Origin: Acidovorax sp. 106
GTDB lineage: Bacteria > Pseudomonadota > Gammaproteobacteria > Burkholderiales > Burkholderiaceae_C
Direction: 5' to 3'
Length of the DNA: 64,000 nucleotides
Assembly (NCBI RefSeq): GCF_003663825.1
Contig: NZ_RCCC01000001.1
Coordinates: 876,501 to 940,500, forward strand
The position numbers and the translations under genes were made by a program. The notes under the pieces were generated by a model. It saw only the letters and a program-made list of their open reading frames with translations. It searched no databases and was not told the origin of the DNA. The first letter of the stretch is position 1. Each line of letters starts with the position of its first letter. Positions 42,887 to 50,047 of this stretch are shown piece by piece.

Positions 42887-43627
42887 ATGACAGAAGATCG
42901 TCTAGTGCACGCTGCCTACTCCGAGGGGCAGGCTCTTAGGCAGGCCCTTCTGGGCGTGCTCTTCTTGTTACCTTGGGGTGCCATCTGCGCTGATACTCCG
43001 CATTCCGCAGAGAGACACCTTCACTCGGCACGCCAGCATGCCAAGGCGTCCGCACAACTTCAAAAGAAGATCCGGATCTGGTGCGCATCTGACTTGCAAG
43101 ATTCGCGGTCAAATAGCGGCCTCATAGAAGCATTGCGACAAGCCGAGATCAAGTTCAAAGCGGCCCGGGACTCTGGTCAAATAAATCTTAAATCCCACTT
43201 GGTTGAACGCCAATGCCTGGCGTACAGGCTCACGAAGGTGAATCCTGAGTTCAAGACGCCAGTCTGGTACTTGAGTCATCTTCAGTTTGTTCACATGAAG
43301 CCTACGAGCGGGCATGCAATTGGCGCAAAGGCCGTTGCACAGGCGAGCAGCGCAGACGGACCAATCCTGAACAATCGAATCACTTTCTCCATAGGGCTCC
43401 ATCACAGCTGCTTTGGCTACACGGATCCCAAGGGGCAAGTTGCCTGCACCCTTATGGACACCCACCCTCACGGACCAGGGGTTGTGCACGAGGAGGAGGC
43501 CGACAGCATCGTGGCTTCACTACAGGGGGTGCTGAGTGACGATCTGGTTCTGTGGCCAACAACCTTGACCCTAAAAATACCTCCGCACTCTGGACACTCG
43601 ACAGGGTCAATCGCAAAACGCCCGTAG
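42887..43627 (+). CDS. Hypothetical exported protein
   Basis: About 246 residues. The N-terminus (LRQALLGVLFLLPWGAICAD) is a plausible Sec signal peptide. The mature part contains many cysteines and histidines (RIWCASDLQDSR, HHSCFGYTDPKG, VACTLMDTHPHGP), possibly disulfide-linked or metal-binding. It starts 13 bp after the MBL-fold gene and could be co-transcribed, but has no clear ribosome binding site. I do not recognise a family. A competing minus-strand frame at 43109-43489 is less convincing because it has no signal or start context. Confidence 0.55.
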   Translation: MTEDRLVHAAYSEGQALRQALLGVLFLLPWGAICADTPHSAERHLHSARQHAKASAQLQKKIRIWCASDLQDSRSNSGLIEALRQAEIKFKAARDSGQINLKSHLVERQCLAYRLTKVNPEFKTPVWYLSHLQFVHMKPTSGHAIGAKAVAQASSADGPILNNRITFSIGLHHSCFGYTDPKGQVACTLMDTHPHGPGVVHEEEADSIVASLQGVLSDDLVLWPTTLTLKIPPHSGHSTGSIAKRP

Positions 43628-43695
43628 TTCAAACCCTGCTGCGCCATATCCACCGTCGCGACCAGAAAGAAGATGGGGCGGCGCACCGCGTGGAT

Positions 43696-44298
43696 TCAGG
43701 TTTGGGTGGAGCGAGTCGCAATCCAGCGGCTCTCTTCAATCAGTTCGTGTAAGCCTGCCTGGATAATGTCCAAGGTTGGTTTGTCCACCAACTGACCTTC
43801 TTGGATACGCGTCGCCACACCAGCAATGGCGATATGTTGACGCACCAATGGCCGCGCTAACGTAGCTGCCAGTGCATCACGAATCTGGGCTTGTGCGCGC
43901 ACGCCCCCAGCTGTGCCTGGGGATGCAGTCATGATGAGCGCAGGCTTGCCCTTGAGCGGCGATGCGAAGCCCGGGCGCGATGCCCAGTCAATGGCATTCT
44001 TGAGTACGCCCGGTATGCCGTAGTTGTATTCTGGCGAGCAGAAAACCAGGCCGTCGGCGCTCTCGATCGCCCGCTTGAGCTGAGCTACTGCAACGGGCGG
44101 TTGATCCCCATCCAGATCGGCGTTGTACAAGGGAATCTCGTCGAGTGGGAACAACTCCAAGGTCGCCTCAGGCGGCAGCAGAGGCTGCAGGCTGCGCAGT
44201 ACGGCGGTGCAATGCGAGGCGCGGCGGATGCTGCCCGAGATGGCCAAAAGGCGCACGGGGGAGGGGGACGAAGCGGTGGTCACTGAGGTTTTCTCCAT
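43696..44298 (-). CDS. NADPH-dependent FMN reductase (chromate/quinone reductase family)
   Basis: 200-residue flavodoxin-like reductase. FMN-binding LLAISGSIRRASHC (about 17-30) and SPEYNYGIPGVLKNAIDW (about 88-105) are diagnostic of the YieF/ChrR/AzoB-type family, which reduces quinones, chromate or flavins. The ATG at 44298 is taken as start, but GGAG right behind it would suit the GTG at 44283 (9-nt spacing), giving 195 residues. Divergent from gntR, with only about 20-50 bp between, so they share control DNA. It might supply reduced FMN to oxygenases elsewhere. Confidence 0.9.
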   Translation of the reverse strand: MEKTSVTTASSPSPVRLLAISGSIRRASHCTAVLRSLQPLLPPEATLELFPLDEIPLYNADLDGDQPPVAVAQLKRAIESADGLVFCSPEYNYGIPGVLKNAIDWASRPGFASPLKGKPALIMTASPGTAGGVRAQAQIRDALAATLARPLVRQHIAIAGVATRIQEGQLVDKPTLDIIQAGLHELIEESRWIATRSTQT

Positions 44299-44314
44299 AT
44301 TTCAATGGCCCAAG

Positions 44315-44326
44315 TTTATGCATAAA
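44315..44326. promoter_or_regulatory. Palindromic TTTATGCATAAA at the gntR start
   Basis: A perfect 12-bp palindrome overlapping the first ATG of gntR. The same core (TTTTATGCATAAAA) recurs ahead of the 45406 operon, which suggests that it is the operator of this regulator. A related half site, ACATGTATAAAA, follows at 44334. Confidence 0.6.
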
Positions 44327-45037
44327 ATTCAAAACATGTATAAAAATGACGCGCCTCAGCGCACCCCGCCCCTGGTGGATCAAGCCTTTGCACAACTGCG
44401 CAGGGATGTGTTGAGCGGCACCTACAGCCCTGGGTCCAAACTCAAGCTCGATGAGTTGCAAGCCGCCTACGGTTTTTCCAGCAGCCCCCTGCGGGAAGCC
44501 CTGAGCCGCTTAGCCCAGGAAGGGTTGATCCGCGCTGACGAGCGCCGGGGTTTTCGTGTCACCGCGATCTCTGCAGAAGATTTGATTGATATCACCCGCA
44601 TGCGAGTCATGCTCGATGTGCAGGCGCTGCGCGAGTCCATCGAGCACGGGGATGACGCTTGGGAAGCACAGGTCGTAGCAGCCTTCCACCGATTGGAAAA
44701 GGCGGAAGGCCGACTCAGCGACGGGCCGGTTGTTTTGGATCAGGGATGGACCGACGTACACACGGCCTTTCACATGGCCCTGATATCGGCGGGTCCCTCG
44801 GAGCGCCTGCGCACCTGGAGTGCCAGCCTCTTTGACCAGGCTGAGCGCTACCGGCGTTTTTCTGCACGCTATCGGAAAACCTTCAAGAACAAATCCAGTG
44901 AGCACCGCAAGCTCATGGATGCCACTTTGCGACGTGACGCGGACACCGCTTGCGCGCTGCTGCGAGAGCATATCTTGGGCACAGAGCGCAATGTGCTGGC
45001 AGTGCTGAGCAAGATGGAACCTGATCGCGGCGGCTAA
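44318..45037 (+). CDS. GntR-family regulator (FadR/FCD type)
   Basis: Winged helix-turn-helix regulator with an N-terminal GntR domain (LVDQAFAQLRRDVLSGTYSP, LSRLAQEGLIRADERRGFRV) and a C-terminal FCD ligand-binding domain with the metal-site pattern around DLIDITRMRVMLDVQALRES and late HRKLMDATLRRD. Two start codons are possible, ATG at 44318 (inside the palindrome) or 44336; neither has a good ribosome binding site, so leaderless translation or a weakly translated autorepressed gene is possible. 239 residues from the first. It most likely represses the 45406-49545 operon and itself. Confidence 0.88.
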   Translation: MHKIQNMYKNDAPQRTPPLVDQAFAQLRRDVLSGTYSPGSKLKLDELQAAYGFSSSPLREALSRLAQEGLIRADERRGFRVTAISAEDLIDITRMRVMLDVQALRESIEHGDDAWEAQVVAAFHRLEKAEGRLSDGPVVLDQGWTDVHTAFHMALISAGPSERLRTWSASLFDQAERYRRFSARYRKTFKNKSSEHRKLMDATLRRDADTACALLREHILGTERNVLAVLSKMEPDRGG

Positions 45038-45160
45038 GCGCAACTCAAAAAATTCTAAGAGGCCCCGCGCCATTGCGCACCAGGCCTGTGTTTGGGCGCG
45101 CCAATAGAGACCGTCTTTCCTCGCACGATCCTCTCATTCGTCAACGCACTCCGCTCCCGC

Positions 45161-45198
45161 AAAAAAAGCCCGCAGGCCTAACGCCAGCGGGCTTTTTT
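45161..45198. terminator. Terminator of gntR
   Basis: AAAAAAGCCCGC and GCGGGCTTTTTT pair perfectly (12 bp) around a 13-nt loop. Confidence 0.88.
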
Positions 45199-45290
45199 GC
45201 TTCTGGATGCACCTGTTCCTGACGTTGGCTGCGCAGGCTTCTGCGGCCTGTTTTACACAAGTTCCCGGAAATTGCTCGGTAAAAACCACT

Positions 45291-45332
45291 ATGCATTAAA
45301 CATGTTTTATGCATAAAAATAACTTCATGCAT
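45291..45332 (+). promoter_or_regulatory. Three ATGCAT sites at exact 18-bp spacing (likely GntR operators)
   Basis: ATGCAT begins at 45291, 45309 and 45327. The middle one is the core of a 14-bp perfect palindrome, TTTTATGCATAAAA, the same core that occurs at the gntR start. The 18-bp repeat distance would place dimers at regular positions along the helix. 70-115 bp before the operon's first ATG. Confidence 0.65.
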
Positions 45333-45405
45333 TTACCTGAGAGATGCAGGATTTGTTGAATCGATCCTCTCAGCACCTCTTTTCCATCCCTCTCTAAGGA
45401 AACCC

Positions 45406-46266
45406 ATGAAACTGATGTCCTACTCAATCGGCGGCCGCGAAACCTGGGGAGTCGTCCTCGGCGATGGCGTGGCCGAACTGGCAGGCCGCACTGGTCACGC
45501 CACCTTGGCCGACTTCATTGCCAGCCCGGACTTCCAGAGCCGTGATGCGCTGGTAGAGGGGCTCAAGGCTGACGTGAAGCTGGCTGAAGTGACCTTCTTG
45601 CCTGTGATTCCCCGCCCAGAAAAAATCGTCTGCGCGGTACGCAACTACATGGACCACCACCAGGAAGTGCTCGCCGCAGGCATGCAGCGCGAGTTGTCCG
45701 AGCAGCCACCGATCTTCTTGCGCGTGTGGCGTTCGCAGACGCCCCACCAGGGCCCCATCGTCCGCCCGCATGTTTCGGATTCGCTGGACTGGGAAGGCGA
45801 GCTGGCCGTGGTGATCGGCAAGGAAGGTCGCGACATCTGCGAAGCAGACGCCTGGTCTCACATTGCCGGCTACAGCTGCTACAACGACGCCAGCGTGCGC
45901 GAGTGGCAGTTTCACGCCAAGCAGATCGCGTCTGGGAAGAACTTTGAATCCACCGGTGCCTTCGGCCCCTGGATGGTGACGGCCGACGAGATCGCGCCAG
46001 GCCGGGAACTCAAGCTGGAGACACGCCTGAACGGTGCCGTGGTGCAGTCCAGCCACACCGGACACATGATCTTCTCCATCCCCCGACTGATTGCCTACGC
46101 CTCCACCATCTTCACGCTGGTACCCGGTGACGTGATCATCACCGGCACTCCAGCTGGCGTGGGCTGGAGCAAGAAGCCGCAGCATTTCATGAAGCCAGGT
46201 GACGTGGTGGAAGTGGAAATCGAAGCCATTGGCGTACTGCGCAACCCAGTGGTTGCGCAGGGCTGA
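45406..46266 (+). CDS. Fumarylacetoacetate hydrolase family protein
   Basis: 286-residue FAH-family hydrolase. The metal/substrate core shows IVCAVRNYMDHHQEV, DSLDWEGELAVVIGKEG (ExE motif), YSCYNDASVREWQ and GDVIITGTPAGVGWSKKP. The N-terminal strand bundle is of the usual size for fumarylpyruvate hydrolase-like enzymes. First gene of an operon with a Bug receptor, an oxidoreductase and a VOC protein, so it probably hydrolyses an aromatic ring-cleavage product; specificity is not readable. The AAGGA ahead of the ATG at 45406 is good. Confidence 0.9.
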   Translation: MKLMSYSIGGRETWGVVLGDGVAELAGRTGHATLADFIASPDFQSRDALVEGLKADVKLAEVTFLPVIPRPEKIVCAVRNYMDHHQEVLAAGMQRELSEQPPIFLRVWRSQTPHQGPIVRPHVSDSLDWEGELAVVIGKEGRDICEADAWSHIAGYSCYNDASVREWQFHAKQIASGKNFESTGAFGPWMVTADEIAPGRELKLETRLNGAVVQSSHTGHMIFSIPRLIAYASTIFTLVPGDVIITGTPAGVGWSKKPQHFMKPGDVVEVEIEAIGVLRNPVVAQG

Positions 46267-46361
46267 TACCCGCCGTCCGCCGACCCTTTTCGATCTTCCA
46301 CACAACCCCTGCAAGGGCAGAGTCAGGCCCCATGCGGCCGCCGCCCAAGGAGACAAAAGCG

Positions 46362-47333
46362 ATGCATAGAAGACATGTCCTGGCCGCCTGTGGCACGGCC
46401 GTCCTTGGATGGCCGGCTTTGCCGGCCTGGGCCCAGGTGTACCCCGAGCGAGCCATCAAGCTCTACCAAGGGTTTGCCCCCGGGGGCAACGCTGACGCCA
46501 TCGCGCGCGCCGTTGGAACGGAAATGGCCAAAGCCTTGGGCCAGCCAGTCGTGGTGGAAGCGCAGTCGGGCGCCGGCGGAACCATCGCGGCCACCACGGT
46601 GGCACGCGCCAAACCTGACGGGTCCACGCTGCTATTGGCCACCGGTGGTCATGCCGTGGCGGGCGCCCTGTACAACACGCTGCCCTACAAATCGGTGGCT
46701 GACTTCGAGATGGTGTCCACCATCACCTTCTTCCCCTTCTTGGTTGTGGTCAACGCAAGCTCAAAAATTCAGAATTTGCGCGAGGTGATCGCCAATGCAC
46801 AGGCAGCGCCTGGAACTGTGGGGTACGGCACTGCAGGTGTGGGCTCAACCCACCATCTAGCGGGCGAGCTGCTGGCCAAGATGGCACGCGTCAGCCTGCT
46901 GCACGTGCCCTATCGGGGCGACGCCGCATCGATCACCGCCCTACTGGCCGGCGATGTGCCTTTCATCATCGCGCCCCCCACAGCGGTGTTGACCAACATC
47001 CAGGCGGGCAAACTGCGGGCCATCGCCACCACGGGGCTACAGCGGTGGTCTGGCCTGCCCAACGTTCCTACCGTGGCGGAACAAGGCGTGGCAGGGTACG
47101 ACGTGCGGTCGTGGGCGGGTTTGATGGCCCCGGCCGGCACGCCCCGCGCGGTCGTGGATCGCCTTCATGCCGAGGTTCTCCGCGCACTGCAAGCGCCTGC
47201 CGTGCGCCAGCGCCTGGAAGACATGGGGGGCGAGGCACGAGGCAGCACCCCCGAAGAAATGAAAACCATGGTGAGCCACGAAATCGAAAAATGGCAGCAG
47301 GTGGTGGCCGACGCCAAGATACCCAAACAATGA
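46362..47333 (+). CDS. Bug-family tripartite tricarboxylate transporter receptor
   Basis: Periplasmic receptor of the Bug/TctC type (323 residues). The start is the ATG at 46362, preceded by AAGGAG. The signal runs MHRRHVLAACGTAVLGWPAL to about AQ; the cysteine is not in a lipobox. Mature domains: KLYQGFAPGGNADAIARAVG, VVVEAQSGAGGTIAATTVAR, GYGTAGVGSTHHLAGELLAK, and LEDMGGEARGSTPEEM near the C-terminus. As in the 29.7 kb copy, no membrane TctAB genes are linked. It probably delivers the substrate of this operon. Confidence 0.92.
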   Translation: MHRRHVLAACGTAVLGWPALPAWAQVYPERAIKLYQGFAPGGNADAIARAVGTEMAKALGQPVVVEAQSGAGGTIAATTVARAKPDGSTLLLATGGHAVAGALYNTLPYKSVADFEMVSTITFFPFLVVVNASSKIQNLREVIANAQAAPGTVGYGTAGVGSTHHLAGELLAKMARVSLLHVPYRGDAASITALLAGDVPFIIAPPTAVLTNIQAGKLRAIATTGLQRWSGLPNVPTVAEQGVAGYDVRSWAGLMAPAGTPRAVVDRLHAEVLRALQAPAVRQRLEDMGGEARGSTPEEMKTMVSHEIEKWQQVVADAKIPKQ

Positions 47334-47364
47334 TTGCCACCCATTTCATCGAAGGACTTATTGC

Positions 47365-47943
47365 ATGACTTTGATCGCTATCCGCAAGCGCAGCTTGACC
47401 ATTGAAACGGTGTACCACGAGGGCGGGCCACCGCCGGAGACACCATTGCGTGTCGCCTCTGCCTGTGCCGTGATTCGCAATCCCTATGCGGGCCGGTATG
47501 AGCCGGACCTCCTGCCTTTCATGGCCGAGCTGCGCAGCCTGGGCACGACGCTTGCCGAAGAACTTGTCTCGGTGCTGGGCAAGGACAACGTACAGGCCTA
47601 CAGCAAGGCCGCGATTGTTGGTGCCAACGGCGAGCTAGAACACGGCGCCGTCTGGCACGAAGCCGGCGGCTGGGCGATGCGACATGTGCTGGGCGAGCCC
47701 AAGGCCATCGTGCCGTCGGCCAAGGTCGTCGCGGCGACGGGCTACCGATTGATGGTACCGCTGCACTACATCCATGCGGCCTATGTCCGTAGCCATTTCA
47801 ACAGTGCCGAGGTCGGCATCCAGGACGCACCGCGGCCCGACGAGATCCTCTTTGCGCTGGTGATGGCCGATGGCGGTCGCATCCATGCGCGCCTTGGCGG
47901 GCTCACGCGCGAGCAGGTCTCCGTGCACGACGGCCAGCGCTGA
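47365..47943 (+). CDS. DUF1185 (amino acid synthesis) family protein
   Basis: 192 residues, a family often annotated as amino acid synthesis protein (DUF1185), which has no proven function. Conserved stretches include IRNPYAGRYEPDLLPFMAEL, SKAAIVGANGELEHGAVWHE and DEILFALVMADGGRIHARLGG. It is cytoplasmic. DUF1185 genes recur beside FAH/Bug/quinone-oxidoreductase genes in betaproteobacteria, which argues for a catabolic step or isomerisation, not biosynthesis. Follows the Bug gene by 31 bp and precedes the oxidoreductase by 8 bp. Confidence 0.85.
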   Translation: MTLIAIRKRSLTIETVYHEGGPPPETPLRVASACAVIRNPYAGRYEPDLLPFMAELRSLGTTLAEELVSVLGKDNVQAYSKAAIVGANGELEHGAVWHEAGGWAMRHVLGEPKAIVPSAKVVAATGYRLMVPLHYIHAAYVRSHFNSAEVGIQDAPRPDEILFALVMADGGRIHARLGGLTREQVSVHDGQR

Positions 47944-47951
47944 GGGTCAAG

Positions 47952-48965
47952 ATGGCGATCTCTTCTGAAGGCACGATGAAAGCCGTGCAATTGCGGGTCA
48001 CAGGCGGCCCGGAAGTACTTTCCTGGGTCGATCTGCCGATGCCCCAGCCCGGCCCCGGCCAGGTACGCGTGCGAGCGCATGCCATCGGTGCTGGCGGCCC
48101 GGACGTGTTGATCCGCAACGGAACCTACAAGTGGATGCCTCCGCTGCCCGCCATCCCCGGCAACGAGCTGGCTGGCGTGGTGGACGCGGTGGGACCAGGC
48201 GTGGTGCGGCTGCAGGTGGGGGATCGGGTGCTGGTGAGCGCGCGCGAGCTGCCCCAGCGCGGTGGCTGCTATGTGCAGGCAATCTGTGTGCCTGAGTCGG
48301 TGCCTTTTGTGCTGCCAGCCAGCATCGCTTGGGAAGACGCGGTAAACCTGGGTAATTTCCAGCTGGCCCTCGCACTGCTGGCCAGCAATGGCAATCTGCC
48401 GGCCCAGGCCATTCTGGTGCCTGGCGCTGCCGGTGGAGTGGCTACAGCGCTCGCGCAGGTGGCGCGCTCGCGCGGCCTGCGGGTGATCGGCACCGCCTCC
48501 ACGCCCGAAAAGCGCACGTTCGCACTGGAAAACGGTGTGACGGACCTGGTGGACGGCGACGTGCAGGCGCTGCCGAAGCGGGTGATGGAGCTGACCGATG
48601 GCCGAGGCGTGGACCTGGCGTTCGATCACGTGGGCGGCGCCCTCTTCATTGCGTGCCTGCGCTCGCTCGCGCCGTCTGGCATGGCCGTGTCGTACAACAT
48701 CCTGGGCGGCCCGCCCACCGCCGACGTGTTCGACGAGTTGCGCAAGCTGCTTGCCAAAAGCCTCGCCATTCGTACCTTCTCCATCCACGCAGTGGACGCC
48801 GATGTGGCGCAACGCCGTGGATTGATGGAGCAGGCCATCGCCCTCATGGCCAGCGGACAGGTGCGTACGCCGCGCGCCACGCGCATGCCGCTGGCTGAGG
48901 CCCGCCGGGCCCACGAGCTTCTGGACAGCGGTGGCACGCTCGGCAAGCTGGTCCTCATCCCCTGA
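47952..48965 (+). CDS. Quinone oxidoreductase/zinc-independent MDR protein
   Basis: 337-residue medium-chain dehydrogenase/reductase of the zeta-crystallin (quinone oxidoreductase) type. GroES-like domain with LPAIPGNELAGVVDAVGPGV and the NADPH-binding Rossmann motif VPGAAGGVATALAQVARSRG (about 157-176); zinc-ligand cysteines typical of alcohol dehydrogenases are absent. GAGGG is 5 nt before the ATG at 47952 (within the end of the DUF1185 gene region). Could reduce an unsaturated ketone or acid intermediate. Confidence 0.9.
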   Translation: MAISSEGTMKAVQLRVTGGPEVLSWVDLPMPQPGPGQVRVRAHAIGAGGPDVLIRNGTYKWMPPLPAIPGNELAGVVDAVGPGVVRLQVGDRVLVSARELPQRGGCYVQAICVPESVPFVLPASIAWEDAVNLGNFQLALALLASNGNLPAQAILVPGAAGGVATALAQVARSRGLRVIGTASTPEKRTFALENGVTDLVDGDVQALPKRVMELTDGRGVDLAFDHVGGALFIACLRSLAPSGMAVSYNILGGPPTADVFDELRKLLAKSLAIRTFSIHAVDADVAQRRGLMEQAIALMASGQVRTPRATRMPLAEARRAHELLDSGGTLGKLVLIP

Positions 48966-48969
48966 ACCC

Positions 48970-49545
48970 ATGGAGTCAGACACCGTGAACCCACCCTATA
49001 CCGCCAACCTGTCCCACTGCGGCATCTTCTGCCGCGACCTGGAGGTGATGAAGACCTTCTACACCGGTGTGTTCGACATGCAGGAAACCGACCGTGGCGA
49101 AGGCGTGACCTTCCGGTTCGAGATCGTGTTCCTGAGCGGGCGTGACGACCAGCACCACCAGTTGGCACTGGCTGGAGGCCGCGGAGCGGACGCACCCAGC
49201 ACGGTGATGCAACTGTCCTTCAAAGTCCAGACCCTCGACCACCTGCGCGAGGCCCGCCACCGCGCACTGGGGCTGGGTGCAACAAAGATGCGCGGCCTCA
49301 ATCACGGCAATGCGATATCCCTCTACTGCATGGACCCGGAAGACAACACGGTCGAGATTTACCTGGACACCCCTTGGTACGTGAGTCAACCACATGGCGA
49401 CCCCTTGGACCTGGATCAGACCGACGAAGCCATCTGGGCCCAGACAGAGCGCGTTGTGCGTTCTGACCCCAGCTTTATGCCGATGGCTGAGTGGACGGTG
49501 CGGTTTGCGCAACGAAATGCGGCTTTGAAGGCAAGGGAGATGTAG
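48970..49545 (+). CDS. VOC-superfamily protein, extradiol dioxygenase-like
   Basis: 191 residues of the vicinal oxygen chelate fold: LSHCGIFCRDLEVMKTFYTG at the N-terminus gives the first metal histidine, LDHLREARHRALGLGATKMR a middle beta-alpha unit, and MDPEDNTVEIYLDTPWYVSQ the metal-ligand glutamate, as in glyoxalase and type I extradiol dioxygenases. Only one VOC module pair is evident, so a small extradiol dioxygenase, isomerase or glyoxalase-like enzyme is possible. Last gene of the GntR-controlled operon, 4 bp after the oxidoreductase. Confidence 0.85.
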   Translation: MESDTVNPPYTANLSHCGIFCRDLEVMKTFYTGVFDMQETDRGEGVTFRFEIVFLSGRDDQHHQLALAGGRGADAPSTVMQLSFKVQTLDHLREARHRALGLGATKMRGLNHGNAISLYCMDPEDNTVEIYLDTPWYVSQPHGDPLDLDQTDEAIWAQTERVVRSDPSFMPMAEWTVRFAQRNAALKAREM

Positions 49546-50047
49546 AGAGTACCGCCTTTGGGAATGAAGCGGTAACTCTGGGGTGGAGAGTCGTTGCCTA
49601 CCCACCGTGCTTCAGCCTGCTCGCACTACTGCGAAGGCTTCTTGGACCACTCTGACTACCTTGCGCGCAAGTGCGAAGGTGAATGCAGCATGACTCTATT
49701 GGGCAAAAATAGCCGTACGTGATCCTCTGGATGAAACCGATCGGGCACTGGCAGAAGCGATTGACTCCTTAGCTAAGGCGGCTCCTGAGTGTCAGCATAG
49801 TGCACGGATCTCCCCGCCGACGGCTCTTGTTCGCAGCAGTCGCTCCATGACTGCGGTCTGAACGACGGCAACCAGCCTGAAATAGCCCATCCAACTCCCT
49901 GTAGACCTTTGAGATCAGGAAACAAAAAAGCGCCTCAACTGAGGCGCTTGGAAACCATACATATCGGTGCGCAGCACCCCTACAGGTTTTATTTTCAGGT
50001 TACAGAGTTTATTTTTACGATCAAGCGTCACCCACCGTTTCTAAGCC
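49546..50047. other. Intergenic region with decayed ORF fragments
   Basis: About 500 bp. Coding-like but interrupted frames are present (49610-49720 plus strand reading SHYCEGFLDHSDYLARKC, and 49708-49862 reading DPLDETDRALAEAIDSLAKA), with no start, ribosome binding site or family match. The glmS terminator lies at 49924-49949. Confidence 0.5.
49924..49949 (-). terminator. Terminator of glmS
   Basis: On the minus strand AAGCGCCTC-AGTT-GAGGCGCTT is a perfect 9-bp hairpin followed by a T run, about 100 bp after the glmS stop. Confidence 0.8.

Larger units (their letters stand above)
45038..45405. other. Regulatory intergenic region before the GntR-controlled operon
   Basis: 368 bp with a strong terminator (45161-45198) and three ATGCAT palindromes (45291-45332), followed by the 45406 start. 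No gene is evident. The promoter must lie around the three sites but no clear -35/-10 pair was found. Confidence 0.6.

Noticed and set aside
43109..43489. 126-residue minus-strand ORF opposite the 42887 gene
   Set aside because: No ribosome binding site, signal or family; the plus strand has a signal peptide and a plausible operon position.
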